From NCBI RefSeq assembly GCF_000328525.1, contig NC_019964.1:2046001-2110000 (forward strand): a stretch of 64,000 nucleotides of DNA, in the 5' to 3' direction. The DNA comes from Halovivax ruber XH-70 (lineage in GTDB: Archaea; Halobacteriota; Halobacteria; Halobacteriales; Natrialbaceae). How positions within the stretch are numbered: position 1 is the first letter of the stretch; each line of letters opens with the position of its first letter. Shown here in pieces: positions 1 to 8,177 of this stretch. Both the position numbers and the translations under genes were made by a program. A model generated the notes under the pieces. The model was not told the origin of the DNA. It saw only the letters and a program-made list of their open reading frames with translations, and ran no database searches.

Positions 1-1
1 C

Positions 2-343
2 GGCTTCGACGGCAATACGTCGCTGGCAGACTGGGGAACGGTCAGAAACGGCAGTACGCTCACCGTCGGCTTCGTCGCCGACGCCGACGTGGCCGCCAGA
101 CAGCCGTACCGATCCGACGTCCAGCTCGAAGGTCGCTCGATCGACGGAACCGACGAAGAAACCGGCGTCGACGTGCTGGCGATCGCGGTCGAAGGAACCC
201 CGCTGGAACAGGGGACGGTCCTGGCCAGTTCGATGCGTGATGGGGAAGTCGTCGACGTCACCGCGACCGATCTTCGGTCGCTGGAACTCGTCTGGGACGG
301 GTCGTGGGGAGAGACGACACTCGACGAACACCTCGTCGAATAA
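2..343 (+). CDS. C-terminal part of a hypothetical protein (5' end outside window)
   Basis: The reading frame is open from the first bases of the window to the TAA at 341-343, so this is the last ~113 residues of a gene that begins upstream. A GTG at 89 could be an internal start, but the frame continues unbroken before it. The visible part is acidic, predicted beta-rich, and has no hydrophobic segment or Cys. I recognise no motif. It converges with the Dna2-like gene, whose stop lies 33 bp further on. An exported or pilin-like ectodomain is possible from the composition, but nothing visible proves it. Confidence 0.55.
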   Translation, partial: GFDGNTSLADWGTVRNGSTLTVGFVADADVAARQPYRSDVQLEGRSIDGTDEETGVDVLAIAVEGTPLEQGTVLASSMRDGEVVDVTATDLRSLELVWDGSWGETTLDEHLVE

Positions 344-376
344 GAGAGAGAGATTCCATCCCGCTCCCGAACGCGC

Positions 377-3139
377 TCAGCTTCGCGCCCAGTCGAGCAT
401 CCGTCGGTAGACCGGATCGCTCTCGAGGGCTTCGGCGTCACCCACCAGCACGAGGGCTCTCTTTGGCCGCGTGAGTCCGACGTTGATCCGCCGATAGTCC
501 TCGAAGATCGGGCCGTCGAGGTCGCCGCTCGCGACGAACGAGACGACGATTACCTCCTGACTGGACCCCTGGAAGCGATCGACCGTGTCGACGGTCACGT
601 CGGCGGGAACCCGTCGCTCTATCTCGGAGACCTGCGCCCGAAACGGCGCGATGACGCCGATGTCGTCCCGGTCGAGCCCCGCAGCCTCGTAGGTCTCGAT
701 CAGGTCGGCGATTCGAGCCGCTTCCTCGGCGTCGGTGTGACGTTCCTCGTCGCCGGGAACGTCGATGAACGTGACCGGATCGCGCCGGTCGGCCGGCAGC
801 GCCGACCGGGAGACGCCGTCGAGATCGTCGAGCGTCCGGCTCGCGACGGCCGGTGTCGCCGGACGGAGGCGGCCGTCGTAGAACTCGCGCGACGGGAACG
901 CCTGAATGCGCTGGTTCATCCGATACTGTCGGTCGAGCATGACACCCGCGTCGGGGTAGGTCTCGACCAGTCGCTCGAACAGCGACTCGACGAGCTCGTT
1001 CTCGGCCTGCACCACCGGCGGCAGCTGGTGGTGGTCGCCGACCAGCACGAATCGTTCGGCGAGATTGATCGCGGCGTACGTCCCCGGTTCCGTGAGCTGG
1101 GCGGCCTCGTCGACGAGCGCCACGTCGAACGACTGCTCTTTCATGATCCGGGAGCCACACGTCGCTGTCGTCGCCGCGACGATCTGGGCGTCCTCGAGCG
1201 CTCGAACCCGGTCGTCCGGGTCGCCTTCGCGTTCGAGGCGCAAGTGCTGGAGATCCGGTCTGACGCCACTCTCCGTCCCGACCCGGGCGATTCGATCCGG
1301 GTCGATACCCGCATCCAGGAGCGCTTCGAGCGCGTTGTCGACCGCCCGGTTCGTAAACGCGGACAGCAGGATTCGCTCGCCCCGCTCGACCATCGCGTCG
1401 ACGGAGCGGGCGATCGTGTACGTTTTGCCGGTCCCCGGCGGACCGTGGATCAGCGCACAGTCACGGGCACCGACGGCCTTGCGAACCGCTTCGTCCTGGG
1501 CAGCATTGTTGTCGACGAACGTCTCGTCGAGTGACTCGAATGCCGGTTCGGCGCGTTCGAAGAGGATGTCCTTGCGCCGCTCGTCGCCCTTGAGGAGCGC
1601 GTCGTGGAGCGCCACGAGGAGTCGATCGGTCGTCAGCTCGCTCGGGTAGATGTCGATACGGGCGACCTCGACGGGTTCGTCGGCCGTCAGGACCACGTCC
1701 TCGTCCAGCCGTTCGATCCGCGCCAGTTCAGCGTCGCCCCCGACCGGCTCGCCGTCGCTCGCGAGGACGAGATCGCCCTCGCGGAACTTGGCAGTTCCCG
1801 ACGAGCCGCGTCGGGCCCGCAGTTCCCATCGGCCACCGTCGAGTTCGCGCGCCTCGACGAACTCGAGATCGACGATGGCGCGATCGTCGTCCGCTCGCTC
1901 CTCGGGGGTCTGTTCCCAGAGTTTTCCGTACTCGCGATGGACCTCGCGTCGTTCCTCCTCGATCGCGCGATAGAAGCGCTCGAAGTGGTCGAGTTCCGCC
2001 TCGGGCAGTGCCTGGCCGACCTGTCCGGCCTTCGACTCCTGATCGAGGCGGCCGGAGACGACCATACAGGTGTCGCGTTCGAAGCAGTACTCACACTTCG
2101 CGTCGGCTTCCTTCCCCGTCGGGACCGTGCCCGACGCCTCCATCGCCGCGATCTCGTTCCGGAGCCGGAGGACGTACTCGAGGAGGCCACGACCCATCGA
2201 GAAGTCCTTCGCCGGGGTGAGGTCGCCCGTCTCCTCGTTCCGGTCGAGCGCCGAGTTCTTCGTGTACAGGAGCGTCCCGGTGTCGATCGAGCCGCCGTGT
2301 TCCTCGAGGACGAGCGCGTACAGCGCCGCCTGCACCTTGTCCTTGAATCGGGGCTCCTTTCGCAGGTTCTTGCCCGTCTTGAGTTCGACCGGCGCGCCGC
2401 GGCGGATCGCGTCGGCCCGGCCCTTGAGCCCGAACGTCTCGCTGATGAGCAACTGCTCGGAACGCCAGTCGTCTTCCTCGCTCAACCGGCCCTGTTCGAG
2501 CCAGCCCTCGATCGCCGCGGCGTTCTGTCGAACGTCCTCGGCGGCCGACTCGGCCGACTCACCGAGCAGGCCGAGTTCCAGCGCCCGCTCCTCGATGCGC
2601 TCGTCGATCGAGGCGTCGAGGTCGCGACCGCGGAGGAGATCGCCGAAGACCTCGTGGACGAGCGTCCCCTTCACGACGGGGTAGTTGAGCGGAACGCCGG
2701 AGAGCTTGTTGAGGTAATACAGTCGCGGGCACTGCACCCAGTTGCGGACGTCGGTCACGTCGACGAGGTAGGACGGTTCGACGACGACGTAGGAGTCTGT
2801 CGTGGTCGCGTACTGGGTCTCACCGCGGAACTCGTCGCGTCCGGCCTCGGTCACCACGAGTTCCATCCCCGGTTCGAGCACGTCGGCGGATTCCGTCCAC
2901 TTGCCCCACAGCGTGACCGTCGTCGCATCGACGTCTGGCCGGTCGGCCTCGACGGAAGACCGAGCCGACGTGGCTGCATCCGTGGTGTGGTCGAGGGTTG
3001 CAGTCTCGTCACCGGTCCCATCCGCCGCGACCGTCTCGTCCGCCAGCTGCACCGGCACCTCGGCCAGCTCCCGTTCGCCAGCGCTCGTCGAGACCGTTCG
3101 CGCCGTCACCTCGCCGACGACCGTTCCACGTACCTTCAC
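377..3139 (-). CDS. dna2: Dna2-like nuclease-helicase (Cas4-type nuclease + SF1B helicase)
   Basis: This 920-residue protein joins two modules. The N-terminal half is a Cas4/RecB-type nuclease: Cys137, then Cys349, Cys352 and Cys358, the pattern that holds an iron-sulfur cluster in Dna2/Cas4, and the catalytic E-L-K around residues 252-254. The C-terminal half is a superfamily 1B helicase: Walker A GPPGTGKT at about 566-572, DEAA box at 677-680, then QLPP, QYRMN, DRFQGS and GLTR motifs in the usual order. Family members process 5' flaps and DNA ends in replication and recombination. The start is a GTG; an acidic low-complexity stretch at residues 35-70 is a typical haloarchaeal insertion. The following gene on the same strand encodes TFS, transcribed separately across a 144-bp gap. 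Confidence 0.93.
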   Translation of the reverse strand: MKVRGTVVGEVTARTVSTSAGERELAEVPVQLADETVAADGTGDETATLDHTTDAATSARSSVEADRPDVDATTVTLWGKWTESADVLEPGMELVVTEAGRDEFRGETQYATTTDSYVVVEPSYLVDVTDVRNWVQCPRLYYLNKLSGVPLNYPVVKGTLVHEVFGDLLRGRDLDASIDERIEERALELGLLGESAESAAEDVRQNAAAIEGWLEQGRLSEEDDWRSEQLLISETFGLKGRADAIRRGAPVELKTGKNLRKEPRFKDKVQAALYALVLEEHGGSIDTGTLLYTKNSALDRNEETGDLTPAKDFSMGRGLLEYVLRLRNEIAAMEASGTVPTGKEADAKCEYCFERDTCMVVSGRLDQESKAGQVGQALPEAELDHFERFYRAIEEERREVHREYGKLWEQTPEERADDDRAIVDLEFVEARELDGGRWELRARRGSSGTAKFREGDLVLASDGEPVGGDAELARIERLDEDVVLTADEPVEVARIDIYPSELTTDRLLVALHDALLKGDERRKDILFERAEPAFESLDETFVDNNAAQDEAVRKAVGARDCALIHGPPGTGKTYTIARSVDAMVERGERILLSAFTNRAVDNALEALLDAGIDPDRIARVGTESGVRPDLQHLRLEREGDPDDRVRALEDAQIVAATTATCGSRIMKEQSFDVALVDEAAQLTEPGTYAAINLAERFVLVGDHHQLPPVVQAENELVESLFERLVETYPDAGVMLDRQYRMNQRIQAFPSREFYDGRLRPATPAVASRTLDDLDGVSRSALPADRRDPVTFIDVPGDEERHTDAEEAARIADLIETYEAAGLDRDDIGVIAPFRAQVSEIERRVPADVTVDTVDRFQGSSQEVIVVSFVASGDLDGPIFEDYRRINVGLTRPKRALVLVGDAEALESDPVYRRMLDWARS

Positions 3140-3283
3140 GCAGGATACCTGCGCCGGAACCTGAAAAACGCTGTCGGTCCCGGTTCCGTTTCCGATTGTC
3201 GGCAGCAGATAACAACTGTCAGCCCGGCAACGCCGTCTCGACCCGGTACCGAGAGACCGTGTGGTCGGGCGAGTCGCGACGAA

Positions 3284-3607
3284 TCAGTTGTACCCGCGCC
3301 ACTTGTGGCCACACTCGGTACACTTGAAAAATCGCGTCGGTGGCTCGTCCGCCGACGCCGTCTGCTGGATGTAGTACCACGCCTCTTCGGTGCCACACTG
3401 GTCACAGCGGACGTCGGTCGCCTTCGGCTTTCCCTCGAAGTCGGCGTTTTCCTCGGTCTCGATCACCTCGTCGTCCGTCTGCGTCTCCGTCGTGACGAAG
3501 TCGGCCTCCTGCTCGCGATCACGATCGATCGTCGCGTCACAGGCAGTACAGACAAGCTGGTCGCCCTCGGGTTTCATCATCGAACCGCACTCGTCGCAAA
3601 ACTGCAT
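3284..3607 (-). CDS. tfs: Transcription factor S (TFIIS/RPA12-like RNA cleavage factor)
   Basis: At 107 residues this has the two-zinc-ribbon layout of archaeal TFS. The N-terminal ribbon is C-x2-C (residues 4-7) with C-x2-C near 20-23. The C-terminal TFIIS-type ribbon is C-x2-C near 70-73 with C-x2-C near 96-99. Between the last two Cys pairs lies the acidic hairpin with the catalytic Asp-Glu (SADEPPTRFF). TFS enters the RNA polymerase pore and stimulates transcript cleavage to rescue backtracked complexes. An acidic linker of about 40 residues joins the two ribbons. The length matches haloarchaeal TFS. The ATG at 3605-3607 is the only sensible start. Confidence 0.96.
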   Translation of the reverse strand: MQFCDECGSMMKPEGDQLVCTACDATIDRDREQEADFVTTETQTDDEVIETEENADFEGKPKATDVRCDQCGTEEAWYYIQQTASADEPPTRFFKCTECGHKWRGYN

Positions 3608-3752
3608 GAGTGGTCGTAGACCCCGACGGGTGAAAAGTCCCGCCGTCTCGGGCGAGGGGACGGCTGGCGATCGACAGAAGAGCTGCCACCGACACCATCG
3701 ACCCGGACACCAACGAGACGGGACCGAGACGGCTGTACGTCGTGTCCCTGCG

Positions 3753-4283
3753 TCACCGATCTTCGATCGACTCCTCTTCGAGAACGACCGGACAGTTCGC
3801 GACTTTCACCGTCTGGACGTCGACGAGTTCGAGGATCGACGTGCCCTCGTGTTCACAGCGGACGGCCGGTGGGTCGGCAAAGTGAACGCACTGATGGCAG
3901 TACCGCCGCTTGTCGATGTCTCGGATCTCTCGCTCGTGAATCTCCCCAGTCGGCGGGTCGTCCGCCGCTTCGAGCTGGGCCCAGACCCGCTCGCCGTCGA
4001 GTGTCGCGACGTCCATCTCGTCGAACAGCGCCTGGACCTCGGCGCCGTCCGAACCCGGCGACAGCTCGTCGGCGAGGTCACCCATTGGGCTCGTCTCGCT
4101 AGCGCTCTCGGGGGTCTGCGATTCAGTCGCGTCGACGTCACCGTACGTCATGGACGTTCCGGTCGGCTCTGTGGTGTCCGACTTCGTCCCTGGCGATTCC
4201 GGATCGACCTCCTCAGGTTCGGACGTGTCGATCTCAGAGCGGTCACCACCATCTCCGGACGCATCCGACGTGTCGTCAGTCAT
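3753..4283 (-). CDS. Conserved haloarchaeal acidic protein with a four-Cys C-terminal domain
   Basis: The 176-residue product begins with about 85 very acidic, Ser/Thr-rich, probably disordered residues. A compact C-terminal domain follows, with Cys-x2-Cys (YCHQCVHF), a Cys about ten residues later (VRCEHEG) and a final Cys (KVANCPVV), a plausible metal site. The start is the ATG at 4281-4283, which overlaps the end of the upstream gene by 8 bp (ATG ACT GA), so the two are translationally coupled. The open frame continues upstream but only as the complement of the neighbour. The function is unknown. Coupling to a ribbon-helix-helix/zinc-ribbon protein suggests the pair acts together. Confidence 0.75.
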   Translation of the reverse strand: MTDDTSDASGDGGDRSEIDTSEPEEVDPESPGTKSDTTEPTGTSMTYGDVDATESQTPESASETSPMGDLADELSPGSDGAEVQALFDEMDVATLDGERVWAQLEAADDPPTGEIHEREIRDIDKRRYCHQCVHFADPPAVRCEHEGTSILELVDVQTVKVANCPVVLEEESIEDR

Positions 4284-5136
4284 GGGATTCCTCGTTCGAT
4301 GAGCCGGTATCAACCTCGGCCGCTTCCTCGAGTCGCTCTCGCTGGGGACCGCCGGGATCCGAATCACCGGGGAGCGCCGGAGGCTCTCCCGTAACCAGCG
4401 TGTGCGAGCCGAGGATCGACGATCGGCGCTCGACGTCGGCGATCGACGCCCCGCAGTGAGGACAGGTCGGGGTCGTGAGCAACGAGATGTCGACGCCCGA
4501 CCCACAGTCGGCACACGAGGCGCTCCGGACGTCGAGTCGGTTCGCCGCCAGTTTCAACTCGTCGGCGGCGGCTCGGCGGTTCGCCCGCGCTTGCATCGCC
4601 GTTCGCGTGTCGCGGAGATCGAGAACGGCGTTCGCCAGCACGGTGGATCGATCGGACACCAGTTCGAGGTCCGCAGCGAGTTCGTCGAGGATGGTCTCGT
4701 AATTGTCGAACCCTTCGTCGACTCGGTCTGCGAGCGTCTGGAGGCTCGCATCGATCGCCTCGACGTCGGCCACGACGGCGTCGATCGTCGACTCCAGCGC
4801 TTCGACCGTCTCCGCGTCGGCGTAGCGCTCGTGGTCGTGCTCGAGTAGGGCCCGACCGTCGACCTCGCGTTTGACCTGCACGACGCGGTCGCGGACGTCC
4901 TCGACGTGATCGATGAACTCCTCGCGCTGGGCCTCGACGTGGGCCCGAAGCGACGCCAGTTCCTCGGCGTCGGCGAGGTCGCCGTCGGTCGAGACGTCTC
5001 GAACCCCCTTGAGAAGTTGCCGACAGATCGCCTCACGAGACGATCCGTGCCGCGTCGCCTGTTCGTCGAGCCAGTCGCCGACCTCGGGCGGCACCGAAAC
5101 CGTCATGGTATCGTTTTCGCGCCCGTCGCTGGCCAT
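4276..5136 (-). CDS. Ribbon-helix-helix / coiled-coil / zinc-ribbon protein
   Basis: This 286-residue protein has three visible parts. Residues 10-45 (TVSVPPEVGDWLDEQA, then REAICRQLL) look like a ribbon-helix-helix DNA-binding or dimerisation unit. Residues 60-205 are a long, heptad-rich acidic coiled coil. Residues 208-235 hold two CxxC pairs (CADCGSG and CPHCGAS), a zinc ribbon. The tail is disordered. The gene overlaps the next by 8 bp. A TTAAGG element at 5162-5167 sits about 27 bp before the ATG and could be a TATA box for a leaderless mRNA. I infer a DNA-associated or scaffold role; no family function is known to me. Confidence 0.7.
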   Translation of the reverse strand: MASDGRENDTMTVSVPPEVGDWLDEQATRHGSSREAICRQLLKGVRDVSTDGDLADAEELASLRAHVEAQREEFIDHVEDVRDRVVQVKREVDGRALLEHDHERYADAETVEALESTIDAVVADVEAIDASLQTLADRVDEGFDNYETILDELAADLELVSDRSTVLANAVLDLRDTRTAMQARANRRAAADELKLAANRLDVRSASCADCGSGVDISLLTTPTCPHCGASIADVERRSSILGSHTLVTGEPPALPGDSDPGGPQRERLEEAAEVDTGSSNEESHD

Positions 5137-5267
5137 TTACCGTACATTGGGCAGTGAAATCCTTAACCGTTGGTCTCGACTCAGCGTTCGAGTCGAGCAC
5201 TGGCCGCCTGGGTGAGAGACAGCTGACTGCCTCGCAAGGACCCAGCGACACGACGACAGTGACTCCG

Positions 5268-6104
5268 TTATCGGATCTTCCGGACGTTGCTCACGTCGAA
5301 CCCGGTGTCGCCGATCTCGGTCTCGAATCGGACGATGTTCTCGTCTTCGAGCCGGGAGAGGACGCCGCGGAACTCCTCGACGACGAGCGTGCGTGCGCGT
5401 TCGGAGCCGCCCGTCTCCCACTCGAACAGCAAGGTCCCGTCCGCAGCTTCTTTGAGCCGGCCGAGCGTGCGTGCATCGAGCGGTTCGACGTTGACCAGCA
5501 AGAGGACGAGCCCACCCCATCGATAGGTCGCCCGTGCGAGCCCCTTGAGGAGAAAGGTGAGGTCGGCCGGATCGAACCGGTCGGTCGAGGCGGCGATGAG
5601 GTCCGTCACGGAGTCGATCACGACCAGGTTGCCCGGCGCGTTCGCCGTAAGATACTCGCTGACGGCCGCCAGTACGTCCCGCCTGTCGGTGGACTCGCCG
5701 AGCGCCCTGATATCGGGCGTCCGATCAGAGTACCACTCCGTCGGAACGGGCGAGAGCTGAAAGTACTCCTGTGAGAAGTCGGCTATCGTGAGCTCCGGGG
5801 CCGCCGCGTCGACGAGGTCGTCCGCGAGGGCGAAGCGCATCTCGTCGACGACCGCCGCAGACTCGTCCGTGAACGTAACGTAGTGAGCGTCGGCCGGCGG
5901 GGACGCCGACCCCTCCAGATCGCCGTAGTAGAGGTCGAACGTTGCCGAATCCGCCGTCGCGAGCGCGTTCATCGCCGCACTCGTGTAACAGAACTCCCTG
6001 GCACCCGCGCCGGATTCGCCGGCGAGCAGAACCACGCTCCCCGCCGGGGCGCCACCACCGATCATCGCGTCGAGGCGGGAGACGCCGAAGGGAATCCGCT
6101 CCAT
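5268..6104 (-). CDS. RecA/KaiC-like ATPase ('HTR-like' protein) with a degenerate Walker A
   Basis: The 278-residue product has the single-domain RecA/RAD55-KaiC fold common in haloarchaea, often annotated HTR-like. The P-loop near residues 29-36 reads GESGAGAR: the lysine that contacts the phosphates is absent (Ala-Arg instead of Lys-Thr). A Walker B-like strand is present (NLVVIDSVTDLI, about residue 156), and a basic C-terminal strand ends the protein. Such proteins are proposed to be regulatory or signalling ATPase relatives. It is a stand-alone gene between the coiled-coil protein and the GHMP-family gene. Whether it binds or hydrolyses ATP cannot be told from sequence. Confidence 0.8.
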   Translation of the reverse strand: MERIPFGVSRLDAMIGGGAPAGSVVLLAGESGAGAREFCYTSAAMNALATADSATFDLYYGDLEGSASPPADAHYVTFTDESAAVVDEMRFALADDLVDAAAPELTIADFSQEYFQLSPVPTEWYSDRTPDIRALGESTDRRDVLAAVSEYLTANAPGNLVVIDSVTDLIAASTDRFDPADLTFLLKGLARATYRWGGLVLLLVNVEPLDARTLGRLKEAADGTLLFEWETGGSERARTLVVEEFRGVLSRLEDENIVRFETEIGDTGFDVSNVRKIR

Positions 6105-6212
6105 AGCCGTCCATCGAACGGCGCCGGGTTAGCTGTTGTGGCACCCCCGATCCAGCGGGAGTGACCGCACCCGTGCATCCAGAGTCCGTCCGCCCCTGAG
6201 CGGGTAGCCACC

Positions 6213-7178
6213 TCACTCGTGTACCCGGAACCCGTCCGCAGCCGGACGGGTGACGTAGACCGTCCCGTCCAGTCCGAGTTCGTCGAGACTGTCACGGGCG
6301 AGTGTCTCGGCCTCGTCACGGTGGGTTCGGTCGGTCACGCCGTAGACCGCCGGGCCCCACGACGACTGGCCGATTCCGGTGAGTACCGGGGCCTCGTCGA
6401 GGTGCTCGACGAGGCGACCGGCTGGTGGGCGAAAGACGCCGCCCTGGGTCTCGGTGTACCAGGTCCCGTTCAGGCGGCCGATTCGCTCGACTGCGTCGCC
6501 AAAGGCGTCCAGGTGCCCAGCCGCGGCTGCGGGAAGCAATCGCCTGGTGAGGACGCCAGCGATCTCGTCTGCGACAGCTGGTGACGCGTCTTCGACGACG
6601 GACCGGATGCTCGCGTCTTCCGCGTCACCGCTCCGGCCCGGCGTCGCGTCCGGAACGACCACGACGAACCGCCACGACTCCGGGAGTTTGTGGCGAGCGA
6701 CCACCGGCGGGACGGTCCACTCGCCACGTTCCGGTGGCGCCGTCGTGAACCTGGCTGTCGGGTGGCCGGCATCGACGACGAAGCCGCCGCGTTCGAACGT
6801 CGCCACGCCAACACCGCTTCGCCCACCGCGTCCCAGTTCGGGGGCGTCTGACCGAATCGCGAGCGGGCGATCGTGTGCGAGTGCGGTCGCCGCGTAGACG
6901 GCCAGCGCGAGTTGCGTCCCGCTCCCGAGACCGACGTGGCGGGGGATCGACGACTCCACCTCGATCTCGACGCCGGACACGCCGAGGCGTTCGACCGCCC
7001 GGGTGGCGTACCGGCCAACTGGCTGGCCCGCCACCGAGATATCGTCGGCCGGTTCGGCGCTGATTCGGGTCCGCGGCTCGGCGAGGCCGACGCCAACGCC
7101 GCCGTACAGGCGGTCGTGTGCGAGCGAGAGGTTCTGAAACCCGACGTGGAGGCGGGCGCCGGTGCTGACGGTGACCAT
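6213..7178 (-). CDS. Beta-ribofuranosylaminobenzene 5'-phosphate synthase-like GHMP-family protein
   Basis: The 321-residue product matches the beta-RFAP synthase branch of the GHMP superfamily. The N-terminus has the TGARLHVGFQNLS strand-loop, and the glycine-rich motif PRHVGLGSGTQLALAV sits near residue 80. Toward the C-terminus comes GIGQSSWGPAVYGV, the third GHMP motif. In methanogens the enzyme condenses PRPP with 4-hydroxybenzoate in the first step of the methanopterin branch. Haloarchaea lack methanogenesis but often keep this gene, presumably for a pterin cofactor. The ATG is at 7176-7178. The gene diverges from the RNase H-fold gene across a 165-bp promoter region. Confidence 0.85.
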   Translation of the reverse strand: MVTVSTGARLHVGFQNLSLAHDRLYGGVGVGLAEPRTRISAEPADDISVAGQPVGRYATRAVERLGVSGVEIEVESSIPRHVGLGSGTQLALAVYAATALAHDRPLAIRSDAPELGRGGRSGVGVATFERGGFVVDAGHPTARFTTAPPERGEWTVPPVVARHKLPESWRFVVVVPDATPGRSGDAEDASIRSVVEDASPAVADEIAGVLTRRLLPAAAAGHLDAFGDAVERIGRLNGTWYTETQGGVFRPPAGRLVEHLDEAPVLTGIGQSSWGPAVYGVTDRTHRDEAETLARDSLDELGLDGTVYVTRPAADGFRVHE

Positions 7179-7343
7179 CGACGTCTCCTCCGTATGCTCG
7201 ACCGCCTCAAGGGAATTTCGCCCGCGTCAACGTCTGCGGGCATCGGCATCAACGTCTGCAGGCGCCGGCGTCCCCCATCGAGCCGCGGAGCGAAATCACG
7301 GCGACGAGGGCACACTTATTCCCGTCGGGGCAGAACTCACCCC

Positions 7344-8093
7344 GTGATCGTCGTCCGCACGACCGACTTCGAACTCTATCACGGGGTGGTCACGGAGCTT
7401 CGCGACCGCGACGTGACGTTCACCACGATCGAACCGGCGCAGCCACTTCCCGACGAGACGACGGTCGTGATCACGGACGACGCGACCGAGACGACCGACA
7501 TCGACGCGGACCTCCCGATCGTAACGGGTGAGCCGGATTCGCCCCGTCAGGCTGTCGATTGCGCGCTCACGCTCACCCGCGGCGATAGCGGCCGGACCAT
7601 CGTCGGCGTCGATCCCGGCCGAAAACCGGGGATCGCCGTCCTCGTCGACGAGGTCGTCGTCGCGGCCTTTCAGGTGCCACTCGCGGATGCCGTCGAAACT
7701 ATCGAGGCAGAACTCGCGACGGCCGACGATCCGATCGTCCGAATCGGAGACGGCGCCCGACTCCAGGGGACCACGATCGTGAACGATCTCGCAGACGACA
7801 TCCGGGTCGAACTGGTCGACGAGACTGGGACGACACCGTATCTGGGGACCGGCGCTCGCGGCATGGGCGACGTCCTCGCCGCGACCAACATCGCCCGGAT
7901 CGAGGGCGAATCGATCACCGAACGCGAGTTCGAGCCGACCGCCGGCGAGCTACAGGTTATCAAAGATCGCTCCCGGAACGCCGGCGAGACGAACCGGGCG
8001 ATCGACGACCGATTCGCGCGGCAGGTCGCCGCCGGCGAGTTGACGATCGCGGAGGCACTCGCCGCGCATCGAGCGGAGACGGACGACGAATAA
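7344..8093 (+). CDS. RNase H/RuvC-fold-like conserved archaeal protein
   Basis: The 249-residue product has an N-terminal half of alternating strands and acidic helices (residues 1-85). A central segment, RTIVGVDPGRKPGIAVLVD (about 90-108), is the G-x-D-x-G-x3-G-x-A signature of the RNase H/RuvC-like fold. The C-terminal helix-rich region contains IKDRSRNAGETNRAI. I start it at the GTG at 7344, 17 codons before the VTELRD segment. The open frame extends far upstream, but only as antisense of the neighbouring GHMP gene. The actual activity (nuclease, ATPase or structural) is not established. Confidence 0.7.
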   Translation: MIVVRTTDFELYHGVVTELRDRDVTFTTIEPAQPLPDETTVVITDDATETTDIDADLPIVTGEPDSPRQAVDCALTLTRGDSGRTIVGVDPGRKPGIAVLVDEVVVAAFQVPLADAVETIEAELATADDPIVRIGDGARLQGTTIVNDLADDIRVELVDETGTTPYLGTGARGMGDVLAATNIARIEGESITEREFEPTAGELQVIKDRSRNAGETNRAIDDRFARQVAAGELTIAEALAAHRAETDDE

Positions 8094-8177
8094 GACCGGC
8101 ATCGAACACTTCGCAATCGAAAATCGCGTCCGCACCACAGTATCGAGTCGACCGATCCGGGGGCGAGCGGTCCGCCG

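Noticed and set aside
1604-3619. 671-residue open frame on the plus strand opposite the Dna2-like gene
   Set aside because: Antisense shadow of a GC-rich gene; Arg/Leu/Val-skewed composition, no motif, and the opposite strand encodes a full nuclease-helicase and TFS.
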